DNA of 64,000 bases from UKL13-3 sp964392775. Lineage in GTDB: Bacteria > Bacteroidota > Bacteroidia > UKL13-3. This document shows, in pieces, positions 9,133 through 19,331 of this stretch. The notes under the pieces were generated by a model that was not told the origin of the DNA, ran no database searches, and saw only the letters and a program-made list of their open reading frames with translations. How positions within the stretch are numbered: the stretch's first letter is position 1; each line of letters starts with the position of its first letter. The stretch covers positions 1 to 64,000 of the forward strand of contig CAYMRD010000001.1 in NCBI GenBank assembly GCA_964392775.1, read 5' to 3'. The position numbers were made by a program, and so were the translations under genes.

Positions 9133-10474
9133 TACCGCATTGATCAAACAACTGCAACAACTGCTTGAACAAAACAGTGCGGAGGAGTTGCGCACGTTGC
9201 TCGATGATATGTATCCGCAGGATATCGCAGATATTTTGGATCGTGTAACTTCGGATGAAGCGCGCACATTGATGAGTTTAGTGGAGAAGGAAAAATCGGT
9301 GAAGGTGCTTGTAGAGATGGAGGAAAATGTTCGCGAGAATTTTTTATCTGCCTACTCACACGAAGAAATTGCGGATGCATTTATTCAGAACATGGATTCG
9401 GATGATGCGGCTTATGTGCTCAATAATTTTTCGGTTAAGGACAAAGAAGAGGTAATCTCAAAACTAACCGATATTGAGTTTGCCTCAAGCCTGCTTTCAT
9501 TGTTGAATTATGAGGAAGACACCGCGGGAAGCCTGATGGCCGTTGAATTGGTGAAAGCGAATATCAACTGGAGTGTCTCGCAGTGTATTGAAGAAATCAG
9601 GCGTCAGTCCGAAAATGTAGACAGCATATATGTGGTGTATGTAGTTGACGATTACGAAAGGCTCACGGGAATCATCACGCTCAAGAATCTTATTCTGTCA
9701 ACACCCACAGCCAAAATTGCGGATGTATACAATGATGAAGTGATTTCGGTATCAACCTCCACCGATTCCAATGATATTGCCAATCTTTTTAATAAATACG
9801 ACTTGGTTGTATTACCTGTTGTAAATGCTTTGGGCCAGTTGGTTGGCCGGATTACGGTTGATGATGTGGTGGAAGTTATCAAGGAAGAAGCAGACGAGGA
9901 TTATCAGTTGATGTCGGGTATTACGGAAGACGTAGACTCTACCGACAGGGTTTGGGTACTTTCCCGCGCCCGATTGCCCTGGTTGCTCATTGGTTTGCTC
10001 GGAGGTATTGCATCATCCCGTTTTATTGAGTTTTATGAAGAAGAATTGCGCATCCATCCCGAGATGGCTTTTTTTATGCCGCTGATTGCGGCTATGGGCG
10101 GCAATGCCGGAGTTCAATCATCTGCTATTGTGGTGCAGGGGTTAGCTAATAATACCATGGGCACTAAGTTCATTTTACCAAAAGTTTTGAAGGAACTAAG
10201 AGTAGCACTGGTGAACGGACTGATTTGTTCGGTATTATTGCTGGGCTATAATATGGTATTTTCAAGCTCAATGGACTTAAGCATGACCGTAAGTGTAGCC
10301 CTCATCAGTGTAATCATATTTGCATCGGTATTGGGAGCTTTTATTCCATTGGTATTGAATAAAATGAAAATAGATCCGGCTATTGCCACAGGCCCCTTTA
10401 TTACTACTACCAACGACTTACTTGGCCTAGCTGTTTACTTCACAGTTGGGCGATTGCTGTACAATACCTTTTAG
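9113..10474 (+). CDS. mgtE: Magnesium transporter MgtE
   Basis: A gated Mg2+ channel of the inner membrane, 453 residues. Order: N-terminal superhelical MgtE domain (about 20-130), two CBS domains (about 135-255) that sense cytosolic Mg2+, then five transmembrane helices (about 285-450) containing the family signature MGGNAGVQSSAIVVQGLA. The start overlaps the end of rsmA by 20 bases, so the two are probably co-translated; rsmA-mgtE adjacency is common in Bacteroidota. It is intact. Confidence 0.95.
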   Translation: MENISVDTALIKQLQQLLEQNSAEELRTLLDDMYPQDIADILDRVTSDEARTLMSLVEKEKSVKVLVEMEENVRENFLSAYSHEEIADAFIQNMDSDDAAYVLNNFSVKDKEEVISKLTDIEFASSLLSLLNYEEDTAGSLMAVELVKANINWSVSQCIEEIRRQSENVDSIYVVYVVDDYERLTGIITLKNLILSTPTAKIADVYNDEVISVSTSTDSNDIANLFNKYDLVVLPVVNALGQLVGRITVDDVVEVIKEEADEDYQLMSGITEDVDSTDRVWVLSRARLPWLLIGLLGGIASSRFIEFYEEELRIHPEMAFFMPLIAAMGGNAGVQSSAIVVQGLANNTMGTKFILPKVLKELRVALVNGLICSVLLLGYNMVFSSSMDLSMTVSVALISVIIFASVLGAFIPLVLNKMKIDPAIATGPFITTTNDLLGLAVYFTVGRLLYNTF

Positions 10475-10525
10475 GAGAGTGCAACCATTTTGTAAAATCA
10501 GTGTACTATATAAATTAATACGTTC

Positions 10526-11482
10526 ATGCCAAATAAAGGAATAAAACCGAAGCGGGTGTTGATTATGGATGAGGTGACTTTGGTTTTGCAATCAGGGTTA
10601 GAGGAAATGGGAGTTGAAGTGGACTACAAGCCTCTGATTACAAAAAGTGAAGTTGAGGCCATTATTCATTTGTATGATGGACTCATTGTTCGCACCAAAA
10701 TGGAAATGAATGAACACGTTCTTTCAAAGGCAACACAATTAACCTTCATTGGAAGGGCAGGAGCTGGGTTGGATAATATTGATACAAGCTATTGTGACCA
10801 AAATGGAATTGCATATTTTAATGCAGGGGAGGCAAATGCAGATGCTGTTGGCGAACATACTCTGGCAATGCTGCTCAGTTTATCAGCCCAACTGCAAAAA
10901 GCAGATAAAGAGGTTAGGCGGATGATTTGGGACCGTAAAGGCAATACAGGATGGGAACTGAAAGGTAAAACGGTAGGGATTATCGGTTTTGGAAACACAG
11001 GGAAAGCCGTAGCCAAAAAGCTGAGAGGGTTTGATGTCAGGGTGTTAGCTTATGACAAGTATCTGGCAAACTATGGAGGTTCATTGGCTCAGGAGGTTAC
11101 AATGAAGGAACTTTGTGAACAGGCGGATATTGTTACCTTGCATATTCCGTTAACCGATGAAACCAGGTTACTGGTTGATAATGAATGGATAAACTCATTT
11201 GTCAAAACCATTGTATTGCTTAATTTATCAAGAGGTAAGATTGTGCGGTTGCAATCGGTTATTGATGCAATGGAGTCTGGAAAAATCAAAGCCGCTGGTT
11301 TGGATGTGCTGGAAAATGAAAAATTAGAATCGTTCTCAGCAACCGAACAGAAATGTTTCCACAACCTCATCCAAAGGAGCAATATTGTGTTTTCGCCTCA
11401 TGTGGGAGGATGGACGCACGAATCCTATGAAAAAATAGGAGAGGTTTTACTCCGTAAAATCAAAGAGTTAACAATTGGGTAA
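10526..11482 (+). CDS. D-2-hydroxyacid dehydrogenase, 3-phosphoglycerate dehydrogenase-like
   Basis: A 318-residue NAD-dependent dehydrogenase. It has the Rossmann motif VGIIGFGNTGKAVA (residues about 150-163), the catalytic arginine in NLSRGKIV, glutamate in DVLENEK and histidine in SPHVGGWTHES. It lacks an ACT domain. A second family member at 57705-58670 sits in the serine operon and is the better SerA candidate, so this copy may act on another 2-hydroxyacid. In place of the usual GRGGVGMDNID this protein reads GRAGAGLDNID. It stands alone, 51 bases after mgtE. Confidence 0.85.
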   Translation: MPNKGIKPKRVLIMDEVTLVLQSGLEEMGVEVDYKPLITKSEVEAIIHLYDGLIVRTKMEMNEHVLSKATQLTFIGRAGAGLDNIDTSYCDQNGIAYFNAGEANADAVGEHTLAMLLSLSAQLQKADKEVRRMIWDRKGNTGWELKGKTVGIIGFGNTGKAVAKKLRGFDVRVLAYDKYLANYGGSLAQEVTMKELCEQADIVTLHIPLTDETRLLVDNEWINSFVKTIVLLNLSRGKIVRLQSVIDAMESGKIKAAGLDVLENEKLESFSATEQKCFHNLIQRSNIVFSPHVGGWTHESYEKIGEVLLRKIKELTIG

Positions 11483-11576
11483 AACTCTTGTCGAATTAAA
11501 TTTTGATAATCTAAGTTGAATTAATTTAATTTACCGCTTGGTAAACCATGTACTTTTTATTGTAAATCCTCTGTAA

Positions 11577-14500
11577 ATGAAAAAAATATACAGCTTATTG
11601 TTTGCTTTTCTCGGCCTGATACTCGTGGCCAATGCCCAATCTCAGTTAGGAGAAATAAGGGGTAAAGTACTCGATGCAAAGACTAAGAAACCACTTGATT
11701 TTGTGAGTGTTACTATTGAGTTGAATGGGGCTGTTAAAGCTCAGGTTTTAACGGATGATGACGGATCATATATCGTGAAAACGCTCCAACCCGGTACATA
11801 TACTATTAAAGTATCTTATATAGGATATCGGAATGCTGTGATCACCAATGTGAATGTGGCCAGTGACGAGATTGCATTTACCAACGTTATGATGGAGTCA
11901 AATGAGGGTGGAAAGCAACTGGAAGACGTAGTTATTGTGCGTAAAAAGCCATTGATTGACCCGGACGGGGTTAATAAAAACACAAAAACGGCAAAAGAAA
12001 TCATGGCGTTGCCTCAGCGTAACGTGAACATGATTGCCAATACGGTTGCCGGAGTAACCACCCGTGCGGGCGCTACACCAACCTTTAGAGGAGCACGTGC
12101 CGATGGAACAGCTTATTATATTGATGGTGTGCGTGTTCAAGGTGGAGCCAGTGTAAATATTCCCCAAAATGCCATCGACCAGATTCAGGTAATTACAGGT
12201 GGTACACCGGCTCAATATGGTGACTTTATTGGTGGTGCGATTTCCATCAACACCAAATCGCCATCAAAAAACTGGTCGCGTAGTTTTGAGTATATTACGT
12301 CTTCTCCGTTTACCGGATACCTTGATAATTCTCAATACAATGAGTTGCAAATGGGGGTTTCAGGACCTATCAAACTCGAAAACAAAGGAAAAGCGGATAA
12401 AGAGCGTGTATTGTTAGGATTCTCATTGTATGGTAGTGGGGTATTCCAACGAGATGGTCGTTTACCGGCAACAGATATCTATAAGGTAAATGATGCTAAA
12501 CTGAGACAAATGGAAGAGAATCCACTTGTACCTCAAAGTGGCGGAGGATTTATACCTGCAGGTGAGTATTTAGTTAAAAGTGATCTTCAAAAGGTAGACT
12601 ATCGTCAAAATGTGGCTTCCTATAGAATGAATATTCAGGGTAACTTTAACTATCAGCCTTCTAACAATATTAACATACGCTTGGGGTATCAGGGTGAGTA
12701 TTATCAAGGTAACGGCTTTAGCTATCCTCATTCTCTTACCAACTATAGTAACAACTCGATGTCAACCGGAGGAACGGTTCGTACCTATATCCAGTTCACG
12801 CAAACTTTCAATAAAAAGAACGAAGACGAAGCTAAAAAGTCAGTTATCAGCAACGCCTTTTACAGTGTACGTTTCTCTTATGAGAACGCGTTTGCAGAAT
12901 CAATGAGTGCTGAGCACATGAGAAATCAGTTCAATTACGGTTATGTTGGAAAATTTGATAAATACTCAACAACAGTTTATCAGTTGGTTAATAAAGGGTT
13001 TGGAGATTCGGCCGATGTTTATCGTTTACCTGACGGAAGAGAATTACGTTTGACATCTTATTATAAAGAAGCTGGTCAGGTAGATACAGCTCTGATTTAC
13101 CAACAATCAGATATCAACCGTATCAAAGGAAATTACACCCGTTCGATTTATGATTATTATGAACAAACCGGAAGAACGGTAAGAAGTGTGAGTGATCTCC
13201 GCGGTGTGGGAGGAATTGCCAATGGAGATGAGCCAAATGGAATTTATTCAAACATGTGGGCGAGTCCGGGTGCTGTTCAGGGTGGATACAATAAAGCGAT
13301 GAATGAAACATACGCTTTGTATGTTATGAGTGAGGCAAGTGTGGCTCCCAAGCGTAATCCAAAGTCAAAACACGATTTGCAGTTTGGTTTTACTTATGAG
13401 CAGCAATTCAGACGTAATTATGGTTTAGGTTCCGGTGCTCTCTGGGGCTTGATGCGTCAGTTGGTAAACAACCAGTTAAACTCAGGCTATGATGAATCTA
13501 CAGCTGAGGCAGTTTTTGATGCCAATGGAGTTTTTCAGGATACAATTAATTTTAAACGCCAGATTGTTGAAGGAGACCAAAGTTATTTCGACAAAAACCT
13601 GCGCGATAAATTGATTGCAATGGGGGCTAAAGATGCAAACGGTAAGCCTATCGATAAATACTCAATGCTGAATACAGATGCTTACGATCCAAGTATGTAC
13701 TCTTTGGATATGTTCTCGGCAAACGAGTTGTTAAATGATGGTAACTCTTTTGTTTCTTACAATGGATACTCTTATACCGGAGCTCGGGTTAAAGGTAAGC
13801 CAAGTATTGAACAGTTTTTGAATGATCCGCTTAACCGTACTATTGGGGCGTATCAGCCGGTGTATATGGCAGCCTGGCTTCAAGACAAGTTTGTATTCAA
13901 AGATCTGATTGTTCGTGTCGGTCTTCGTATGGAGCGTTTCGATGCAAATCAGCCTGTTTTGAAAGATCCATATTCACTTGCTCCAATGTATAATGCAGGA
14001 GATGTTAGAAGAGGAGGATTAAAATTAGCTCCGGATGCGATTCCTTCTTCCATTGGCGATGATTATGCAGTATACGTAGACAATGAAGATCCAAATGCTG
14101 CCAATCTGAAGGTTTCCGGTTTCCGTAAAGGAAATGACTGGTATGACCGAAACGGTAATCCGGTAACTGACCCAACAACTCTTTACAAGCAATCAGCACA
14201 GGAGGGATCTAACATCAACAGAAATACACCGTATCTTGTAAACAAAGGTCAAAGAACACCATCTGTTGAGTCATTTACAGGCTATACACCGGATGTTAAG
14301 TTTTTACCACGTGTATGGTTCTCATTCCCAATCTCAACTACTTCCCAGTTCTTTGGAACGTATGATGTGTTGGCTCAACGCCCGACAGAAGCAAACGTAG
14401 CCGCTATGGATGATTATTTTTATCTGCGTAATCGTTTGTCGGGTGTAATAGCAAATCCAGATCTGAAAATGACTCAGGTGACAGATTACCAAATTGGTTT

Positions 14501-15362
14501 CCGTCAACAAATTGGTTCTGATGCAAGTTTGGGTATCATTGCTTCATACCGTGAATACCGTAATCTAATCCAACTGTATCGCTATACTCAATCATGGCCT
14601 TATGATTATACTTCTTACGGTAATCTCGATTTCTCGACTGTTAAATCTATTCAGTTGGAGTATGAATTACGTGATTTAGGGAATGTTAATATTTCAGCAA
14701 ACTATATGCTCCAGTTTGCGGATGGTACAGGATCCAACTCTGCACAATCAGCATCATTAATTCAGGCAGGTATTCCAAGTCAGCGTTCTATTTTCCCGCT
14801 TGATTATGATGTGCGTCATACCATCAAGGGAACATTTGACTTCCACTATAAAGAGGGCAAAGAATATGACGGACCGGTTATTGGTGGTAAAAAAATATTT
14901 GAAAATGCAGGTCTTAATATGATTTTTAACCTGACATCAGGCCGTCCATATACCCAAACAACCAATCCGATTCCTGAAGTTCAGGCAGGTGTGGTTTCAC
15001 GTGCTCAGGTTAAAGGAACAATCAATGGAGCCAATCTTCCTTCTCAGTTCTATGCAGATTTGAACATTGATAAATACTTTACCATTCGCAGTGAGAGCTT
15101 ATCAGGTAAAACAACCATGTACCGTATCCGTGTTTTCCTTTGGGTGCAAAACGTATTTAACAATATCAATGTGTTAAGTGTATACCGTTACACAGGTTCT
15201 GCATACAGTGATGGTTATATTACATCAACGTATGCACAATCGCAACTGACCTCGGCAACCAATGCACAGTCATTAGTTGACTTATACAATGTACGTATGG
15301 TCAATCCAAACAATTTTGCTTTGCCACGTTTAACCAGACTAGGCCTTTCATTGTATTTCTAA
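11577..15362 (+). CDS. TonB-dependent receptor with carboxypeptidase-like regulatory domain
   Basis: A SusC-like outer-membrane protein of 1261 residues. It has a signal peptide (cleavage near VANAQ), a CarboxypepD_reg-like beta-sandwich (residues about 25-115; GEIRGKVLDAKTKKPLDFVSV), a plug domain (about 130-235; PTFRGARADGTAYYIDGVRV, TGGTPAQYGDFIGGAISI) and a long 22-strand-type barrel ending in the aromatic C-terminal residue F used for BAM recognition. It is followed 17 bases later by a 1290-residue secreted protein and then a PorV/PorQ-family barrel, instead of a SusD lipoprotein, so this is not a standard polysaccharide utilisation locus. Ligand unknown. Confidence 0.92.
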   Translation: MKKIYSLLFAFLGLILVANAQSQLGEIRGKVLDAKTKKPLDFVSVTIELNGAVKAQVLTDDDGSYIVKTLQPGTYTIKVSYIGYRNAVITNVNVASDEIAFTNVMMESNEGGKQLEDVVIVRKKPLIDPDGVNKNTKTAKEIMALPQRNVNMIANTVAGVTTRAGATPTFRGARADGTAYYIDGVRVQGGASVNIPQNAIDQIQVITGGTPAQYGDFIGGAISINTKSPSKNWSRSFEYITSSPFTGYLDNSQYNELQMGVSGPIKLENKGKADKERVLLGFSLYGSGVFQRDGRLPATDIYKVNDAKLRQMEENPLVPQSGGGFIPAGEYLVKSDLQKVDYRQNVASYRMNIQGNFNYQPSNNINIRLGYQGEYYQGNGFSYPHSLTNYSNNSMSTGGTVRTYIQFTQTFNKKNEDEAKKSVISNAFYSVRFSYENAFAESMSAEHMRNQFNYGYVGKFDKYSTTVYQLVNKGFGDSADVYRLPDGRELRLTSYYKEAGQVDTALIYQQSDINRIKGNYTRSIYDYYEQTGRTVRSVSDLRGVGGIANGDEPNGIYSNMWASPGAVQGGYNKAMNETYALYVMSEASVAPKRNPKSKHDLQFGFTYEQQFRRNYGLGSGALWGLMRQLVNNQLNSGYDESTAEAVFDANGVFQDTINFKRQIVEGDQSYFDKNLRDKLIAMGAKDANGKPIDKYSMLNTDAYDPSMYSLDMFSANELLNDGNSFVSYNGYSYTGARVKGKPSIEQFLNDPLNRTIGAYQPVYMAAWLQDKFVFKDLIVRVGLRMERFDANQPVLKDPYSLAPMYNAGDVRRGGLKLAPDAIPSSIGDDYAVYVDNEDPNAANLKVSGFRKGNDWYDRNGNPVTDPTTLYKQSAQEGSNINRNTPYLVNKGQRTPSVESFTGYTPDVKFLPRVWFSFPISTTSQFFGTYDVLAQRPTEANVAAMDDYFYLRNRLSGVIANPDLKMTQVTDYQIGFRQQIGSDASLGIIASYREYRNLIQLYRYTQSWPYDYTSYGNLDFSTVKSIQLEYELRDLGNVNISANYMLQFADGTGSNSAQSASLIQAGIPSQRSIFPLDYDVRHTIKGTFDFHYKEGKEYDGPVIGGKKIFENAGLNMIFNLTSGRPYTQTTNPIPEVQAGVVSRAQVKGTINGANLPSQFYADLNIDKYFTIRSESLSGKTTMYRIRVFLWVQNVFNNINVLSVYRYTGSAYSDGYITSTYAQSQLTSATNAQSLVDLYNVRMVNPNNFALPRLTRLGLSLYF

Positions 15363-15379
15363 AAGATAATTATTGAATC

Positions 15380-18300
15380 ATGATCAGAGTAATAAATACA
15401 ATTAAATTATTCAGTGTTACCGGCTTATTGATGATGGCTGCGCAGCCATCATTTGGGCGCGACAATGTGGGAAAACCTCCCGTAGAAGATCGTCCGAAGC
15501 CAACTGATATTAGAATGAAGGCAGCTTCATGTGAAGCCGCAACGGCACAGCGGGACCTTGATGTAAACAACGTTCGTACAACTATTTTGAATGGGGGGGA
15601 TCTTTGGTGGAACTTAAGTAATGCACGTTACGAAGTTCCTAAAGTACAACCCGGTCAGGTATCAAAGCACTCTCTTTTTTCGGGAGCATTATGGATCGGT
15701 GGAGTTACCAGTGGAAATTTAAGAATTGCCGCACAAACCTATCGCCAAAGTGGAAATGATTATTTTCCGGGACCACTTACTGTCGGAACGGCTTCAATTT
15801 CTGTAGCTCGTTGCAAGGATTTTGATAAAATCTGGAAAATTACGCTCATTGAAATTGATAATTTTCGTAATAATCCTGCACAATGGAACAACCCAAGTGA
15901 TGAAATTTTGAACTGGCCATGTATGGGGAAAGTAAGTGAAGGCGAATCTAAATATTTGGCTCCGTTTGTTGATGTTGATGGTGATGGTGAATATGTTCCA
16001 TACAATGGCGACTATCCTTCATTTGATCAAGGCAATGATAAGACTATTCCTGATATGATGTTGTTTGTGTTGACGAATGACAAAGGAAATATTCACTCAG
16101 AAACACAAGGTTTACCTATTGGTCTTGAACTGCATACTCAGGCATTTGCGTATTCAACCAATGATGAGATAAACAACATGACTTTTTATCGCACCACTAT
16201 TTTTAACCGTGGTAGTGAAACAATTGATAGTTGTGTTTTCGGGCAATGGGTTGATCCGGATTTAGGTAACTATAATGATGATTACGTTGGATGTGACGTT
16301 CCGCGAAATCTCGGTATTTGCTATAATGGAGATGATAATGATGAAGGTATCTTGGGATATGGATTGAATCCACCGAGTATTGGTGTTAACTTTTTTCAGG
16401 GTCCGCACAGACCAGATGGATCGGAGATTGGTTTGACCAAATTTATTTATTATAACAACGACTTTTCTCCAAAAGGAAACCCAAGTCGCCCGGAGCACTA
16501 CTGGGGATACCTGAATGGAAAATGGAAAGATGGTACTAATATTACCTACGGAGGAGATGGCAAGGGTGGAGCAGATACTGCCAGTTTCATGTTTCCGGGA
16601 ACAACGGATCCTGCAAATAGATCTGAATGGTCGGAAAGAACCGCAGGCAATACTCCGGGTGACAGACGTTTCTTACAAACTGCAGGATCATTCAGCTTAT
16701 TGCCGGGTGCGGTAAATACAGTAACGATTGGAGTTGTTTGGGCACGGGCTTCAAGCGGTGGTGCTACCGGTTCGTTAAACTTATTGAAAGAGGCGAGTGA
16801 TAAAGCCTATTCTTTATTCAAGAATAACTTTAATCTTATTACGGGGCCTGATGCGCCTGTACTTACGATTACAGAACTGAACAGAAATTTGGTTGTAACC
16901 CTGAATCAAACACAAATAATTGAACAATTCGTTGATTCGTTTGCCGGACCATGTACGGATCGTACTCTGTTTAAATTCCAGGGATACCAGATTTTCCAAC
17001 TTAAAAATAACAGTATTCCTTCTGATATTTACGATCAGGATCAGGCTCGCCTTGTTGCTCAGTTTGACATTACAGATGGAACAGGAAAATTGGTAAACGC
17101 GATATTTAGCCCTGAATTAGAGGAAAATGTTAAGAAGATAATGGTTAATGGAGCTGATGCCGGAATTAAGCACAGTTTTCAAATTACTAGAGATTTGTTT
17201 GAAACAGGTTCGGATCAAACTCTGGTAAACTTTAGAAACTACCACTATGTGATTATTGCTTATGCTTCGGCAACGAACTGCTCGGGCGACCCTCTGCAAT
17301 ATTTAGCTGGACGTAAAACTATTGGAAGAAATGAATTGACTGTATATACGGCAACTCCACACGACCGATCTTTATCAAATAATGGTACACAGATAAATTC
17401 AGACTACGGAGATGGACTGGCAGTAACGCAAATTGAAGGTATTGGTAATGGAGGAATGCAAGTGGAGTTATCTCCTGAAACTATTAGTGAGATTTTAAAC
17501 AGCTCTAAATCGTATGCTAAAAACAGAACGTATGTTCCCGGGTTTGGACCGATACGGGTAAAGGTTATTGACCCATTGAAATTACCGGAAGGGGATTTTG
17601 TATTATATATGAGAGATACCGCTTCGTCAGGCAGGAAAGACTCCGCTCTGGCATCAGCCACGACTCAATGGTATATCAGGTATAATGGAATTGAAAAGCG
17701 TGGAGAAGCGACCTTAGCCACTCCAAATGAGCAGTTGTTTTCTGATTGGGGAATTTCTGTAGACTTAGGTCAGTCAATCATACCGGGAGATGCATTCAAT
17801 GAAAATGATCAAACAAATGGTTATCTGGATGCATCGCTCACCTGGGGTAATGTAACGCAACAGTGGTTAACCGGTGTTATTGATGATGATCCGGTTTATA
17901 CCAATTTCTTAGGCCCTCAGTTTAATTGGATTCGTTCAGGTAATTTCGGTACTCCTGATTTTAATGACTTTGAAGTTCATGACTTTGCCATCAATAAAGT
18001 TCCAATGGATCCTCGGAAGAATTATTCAAAAATTATCAATGGATCTTGGTCTCCTTATCCGCTCGTTTCCAGATGGAGAACGACTTCAACAACAAAGATG
18101 CCGACCTTTGGTCCGGGATGGGATGTTGTGGGTAATGGAGGACCGTCTTTAGATAATTCATTATCAGATTTACATTCGGTTAAGATTGTTCTTACAAATA
18201 ATAAAGCCCTGTGGACTCGCAGTGTTGTTTTGGAAGCAGGAGAAGATGCTCCATTGAATATTGGAAAAGCATACAAAATGGACTATCGCAGATCTCCTTC

Positions 18301-19252
18301 GGTTGATAAAAACGGTATTCCTACAGGAAGCCCGGGATGTAATGAGGCTGATGCAACTTTGGTTTCTTCAACAGGTATGGGATGGTTTCCTGGTTATGCA
18401 ATTGACCATGAAACCGGAGAACGGTTGAACATCATGTTCTCTGAAGATTCATCGCTTCCGGGTGAAAACGGAAGTGATATGATTTGGAATCCAACAGCCA
18501 ATCTCTTTAGTACAAGTAATCGTCCGGTATTTGGAGGAAGGCATAATATATATGTTATGGCTGCTAAGAAATTTACGATTGGAACGACTGTGTACAATGG
18601 GCCCAGATATGATAAGGGTGCAGATTATCGCAATCGTTTAGACTCTGGTGCAACCGGTTCCGTGCCATCCTCTCTTGTTGTTAGAAGACGTCAGGTATTT
18701 TCGCAGGCAATGTGGGTTACGATGCCGGTGCTGGCCAGCGGATATAAATTATTATCTCCTCAGCAAGGACTTGTTCCATCTCCTGTAACGGTTGATATTA
18801 AAGTAAAACGTCCTTATGCCATTTTCTCAATAGACGGAAATACGATTAATGACAGTATGCCATACTTTACTTTCAGTTCAAAAGGCTTTGCACCAACAGT
18901 GTCAAGTGATATTGGTAAGAAGGCTCTCGATAAAGTAAATATTATTCCGAATCCTTATTATGCTTATTCATCTTATGAAGATCCGGGTAATCAATTATCA
19001 AATCAGGTACGTATCGTTAATCTTCCTGCTCGTTGTGAAATCAGAATCTTTACTTTAGACGGAGTTTTAGTAAGAATAATCCGCAAGGATGATCCTAATT
19101 CACCATATACACCATGGGATTTGAAAAATGACGCAAAAGTTCCTATTTCAAGCGGTACTTACCTCATCCATATTAAAGCAACCGACTTCGGAGAAGAACG
19201 TGTTGTAAAATGGTTTGGAGTGATGCGTCCTGTAGATTACGATACTTTCTAA
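15380..19252 (+). CDS. Large secreted protein of unknown function
   Basis: A 1290-residue protein with a signal peptide (cleavage near PSFG) and mostly beta-type sequence. Around residue 195 is an acidic DVDGDGEYVPYNGDYP stretch, a dockerin- or thrombospondin-3-like calcium loop. The last 110 residues start NIIPNPYYAYSSYE and run through FTLDGVLVRII to SGTYLIHIKATDFGEERVVKWFGV. This is an Ig-like module resembling FlgD/T9SS C-terminal domains, though without the classical KxxK end. It probably reaches the cell surface with the help of the neighbouring TonB receptor and PorV/PorQ-like barrel. I do not recognise an enzymatic domain. The three genes look co-transcribed. Confidence 0.75.
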   Translation: MIRVINTIKLFSVTGLLMMAAQPSFGRDNVGKPPVEDRPKPTDIRMKAASCEAATAQRDLDVNNVRTTILNGGDLWWNLSNARYEVPKVQPGQVSKHSLFSGALWIGGVTSGNLRIAAQTYRQSGNDYFPGPLTVGTASISVARCKDFDKIWKITLIEIDNFRNNPAQWNNPSDEILNWPCMGKVSEGESKYLAPFVDVDGDGEYVPYNGDYPSFDQGNDKTIPDMMLFVLTNDKGNIHSETQGLPIGLELHTQAFAYSTNDEINNMTFYRTTIFNRGSETIDSCVFGQWVDPDLGNYNDDYVGCDVPRNLGICYNGDDNDEGILGYGLNPPSIGVNFFQGPHRPDGSEIGLTKFIYYNNDFSPKGNPSRPEHYWGYLNGKWKDGTNITYGGDGKGGADTASFMFPGTTDPANRSEWSERTAGNTPGDRRFLQTAGSFSLLPGAVNTVTIGVVWARASSGGATGSLNLLKEASDKAYSLFKNNFNLITGPDAPVLTITELNRNLVVTLNQTQIIEQFVDSFAGPCTDRTLFKFQGYQIFQLKNNSIPSDIYDQDQARLVAQFDITDGTGKLVNAIFSPELEENVKKIMVNGADAGIKHSFQITRDLFETGSDQTLVNFRNYHYVIIAYASATNCSGDPLQYLAGRKTIGRNELTVYTATPHDRSLSNNGTQINSDYGDGLAVTQIEGIGNGGMQVELSPETISEILNSSKSYAKNRTYVPGFGPIRVKVIDPLKLPEGDFVLYMRDTASSGRKDSALASATTQWYIRYNGIEKRGEATLATPNEQLFSDWGISVDLGQSIIPGDAFNENDQTNGYLDASLTWGNVTQQWLTGVIDDDPVYTNFLGPQFNWIRSGNFGTPDFNDFEVHDFAINKVPMDPRKNYSKIINGSWSPYPLVSRWRTTSTTKMPTFGPGWDVVGNGGPSLDNSLSDLHSVKIVLTNNKALWTRSVVLEAGEDAPLNIGKAYKMDYRRSPSVDKNGIPTGSPGCNEADATLVSSTGMGWFPGYAIDHETGERLNIMFSEDSSLPGENGSDMIWNPTANLFSTSNRPVFGGRHNIYVMAAKKFTIGTTVYNGPRYDKGADYRNRLDSGATGSVPSSLVVRRRQVFSQAMWVTMPVLASGYKLLSPQQGLVPSPVTVDIKVKRPYAIFSIDGNTINDSMPYFTFSSKGFAPTVSSDIGKKALDKVNIIPNPYYAYSSYEDPGNQLSNQVRIVNLPARCEIRIFTLDGVLVRIIRKDDPNSPYTPWDLKNDAKVPISSGTYLIHIKATDFGEERVVKWFGVMRPVDYDTF

Positions 19253-19264
19253 GAGCAATAGTTG

Positions 19265-19291
19265 CCGGCACAGGTTTTAAAATTGTGCCGG
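19265..19291 (+). promoter_or_regulatory. Intercistronic hairpin
   Basis: CCGGCACA and TGTGCCGG form an 8-base GC-rich stem in the gap between the large secreted protein and the PorV/PorQ-like gene. Only GTTTAT follows, so it is a weak terminator at best; it may lower downstream expression or protect the upstream mRNA end. Confidence 0.55.
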
Positions 19292-19331
19292 TTTATACAA
19301 ACAACGATAATAGTAGCATAAAGAATTACAC

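Noticed and set aside
10526..11482. Calling this dehydrogenase SerA
   Set aside because: The copy next to serC (57705-58670) is the better serA by context; this one lacks supporting neighbours.
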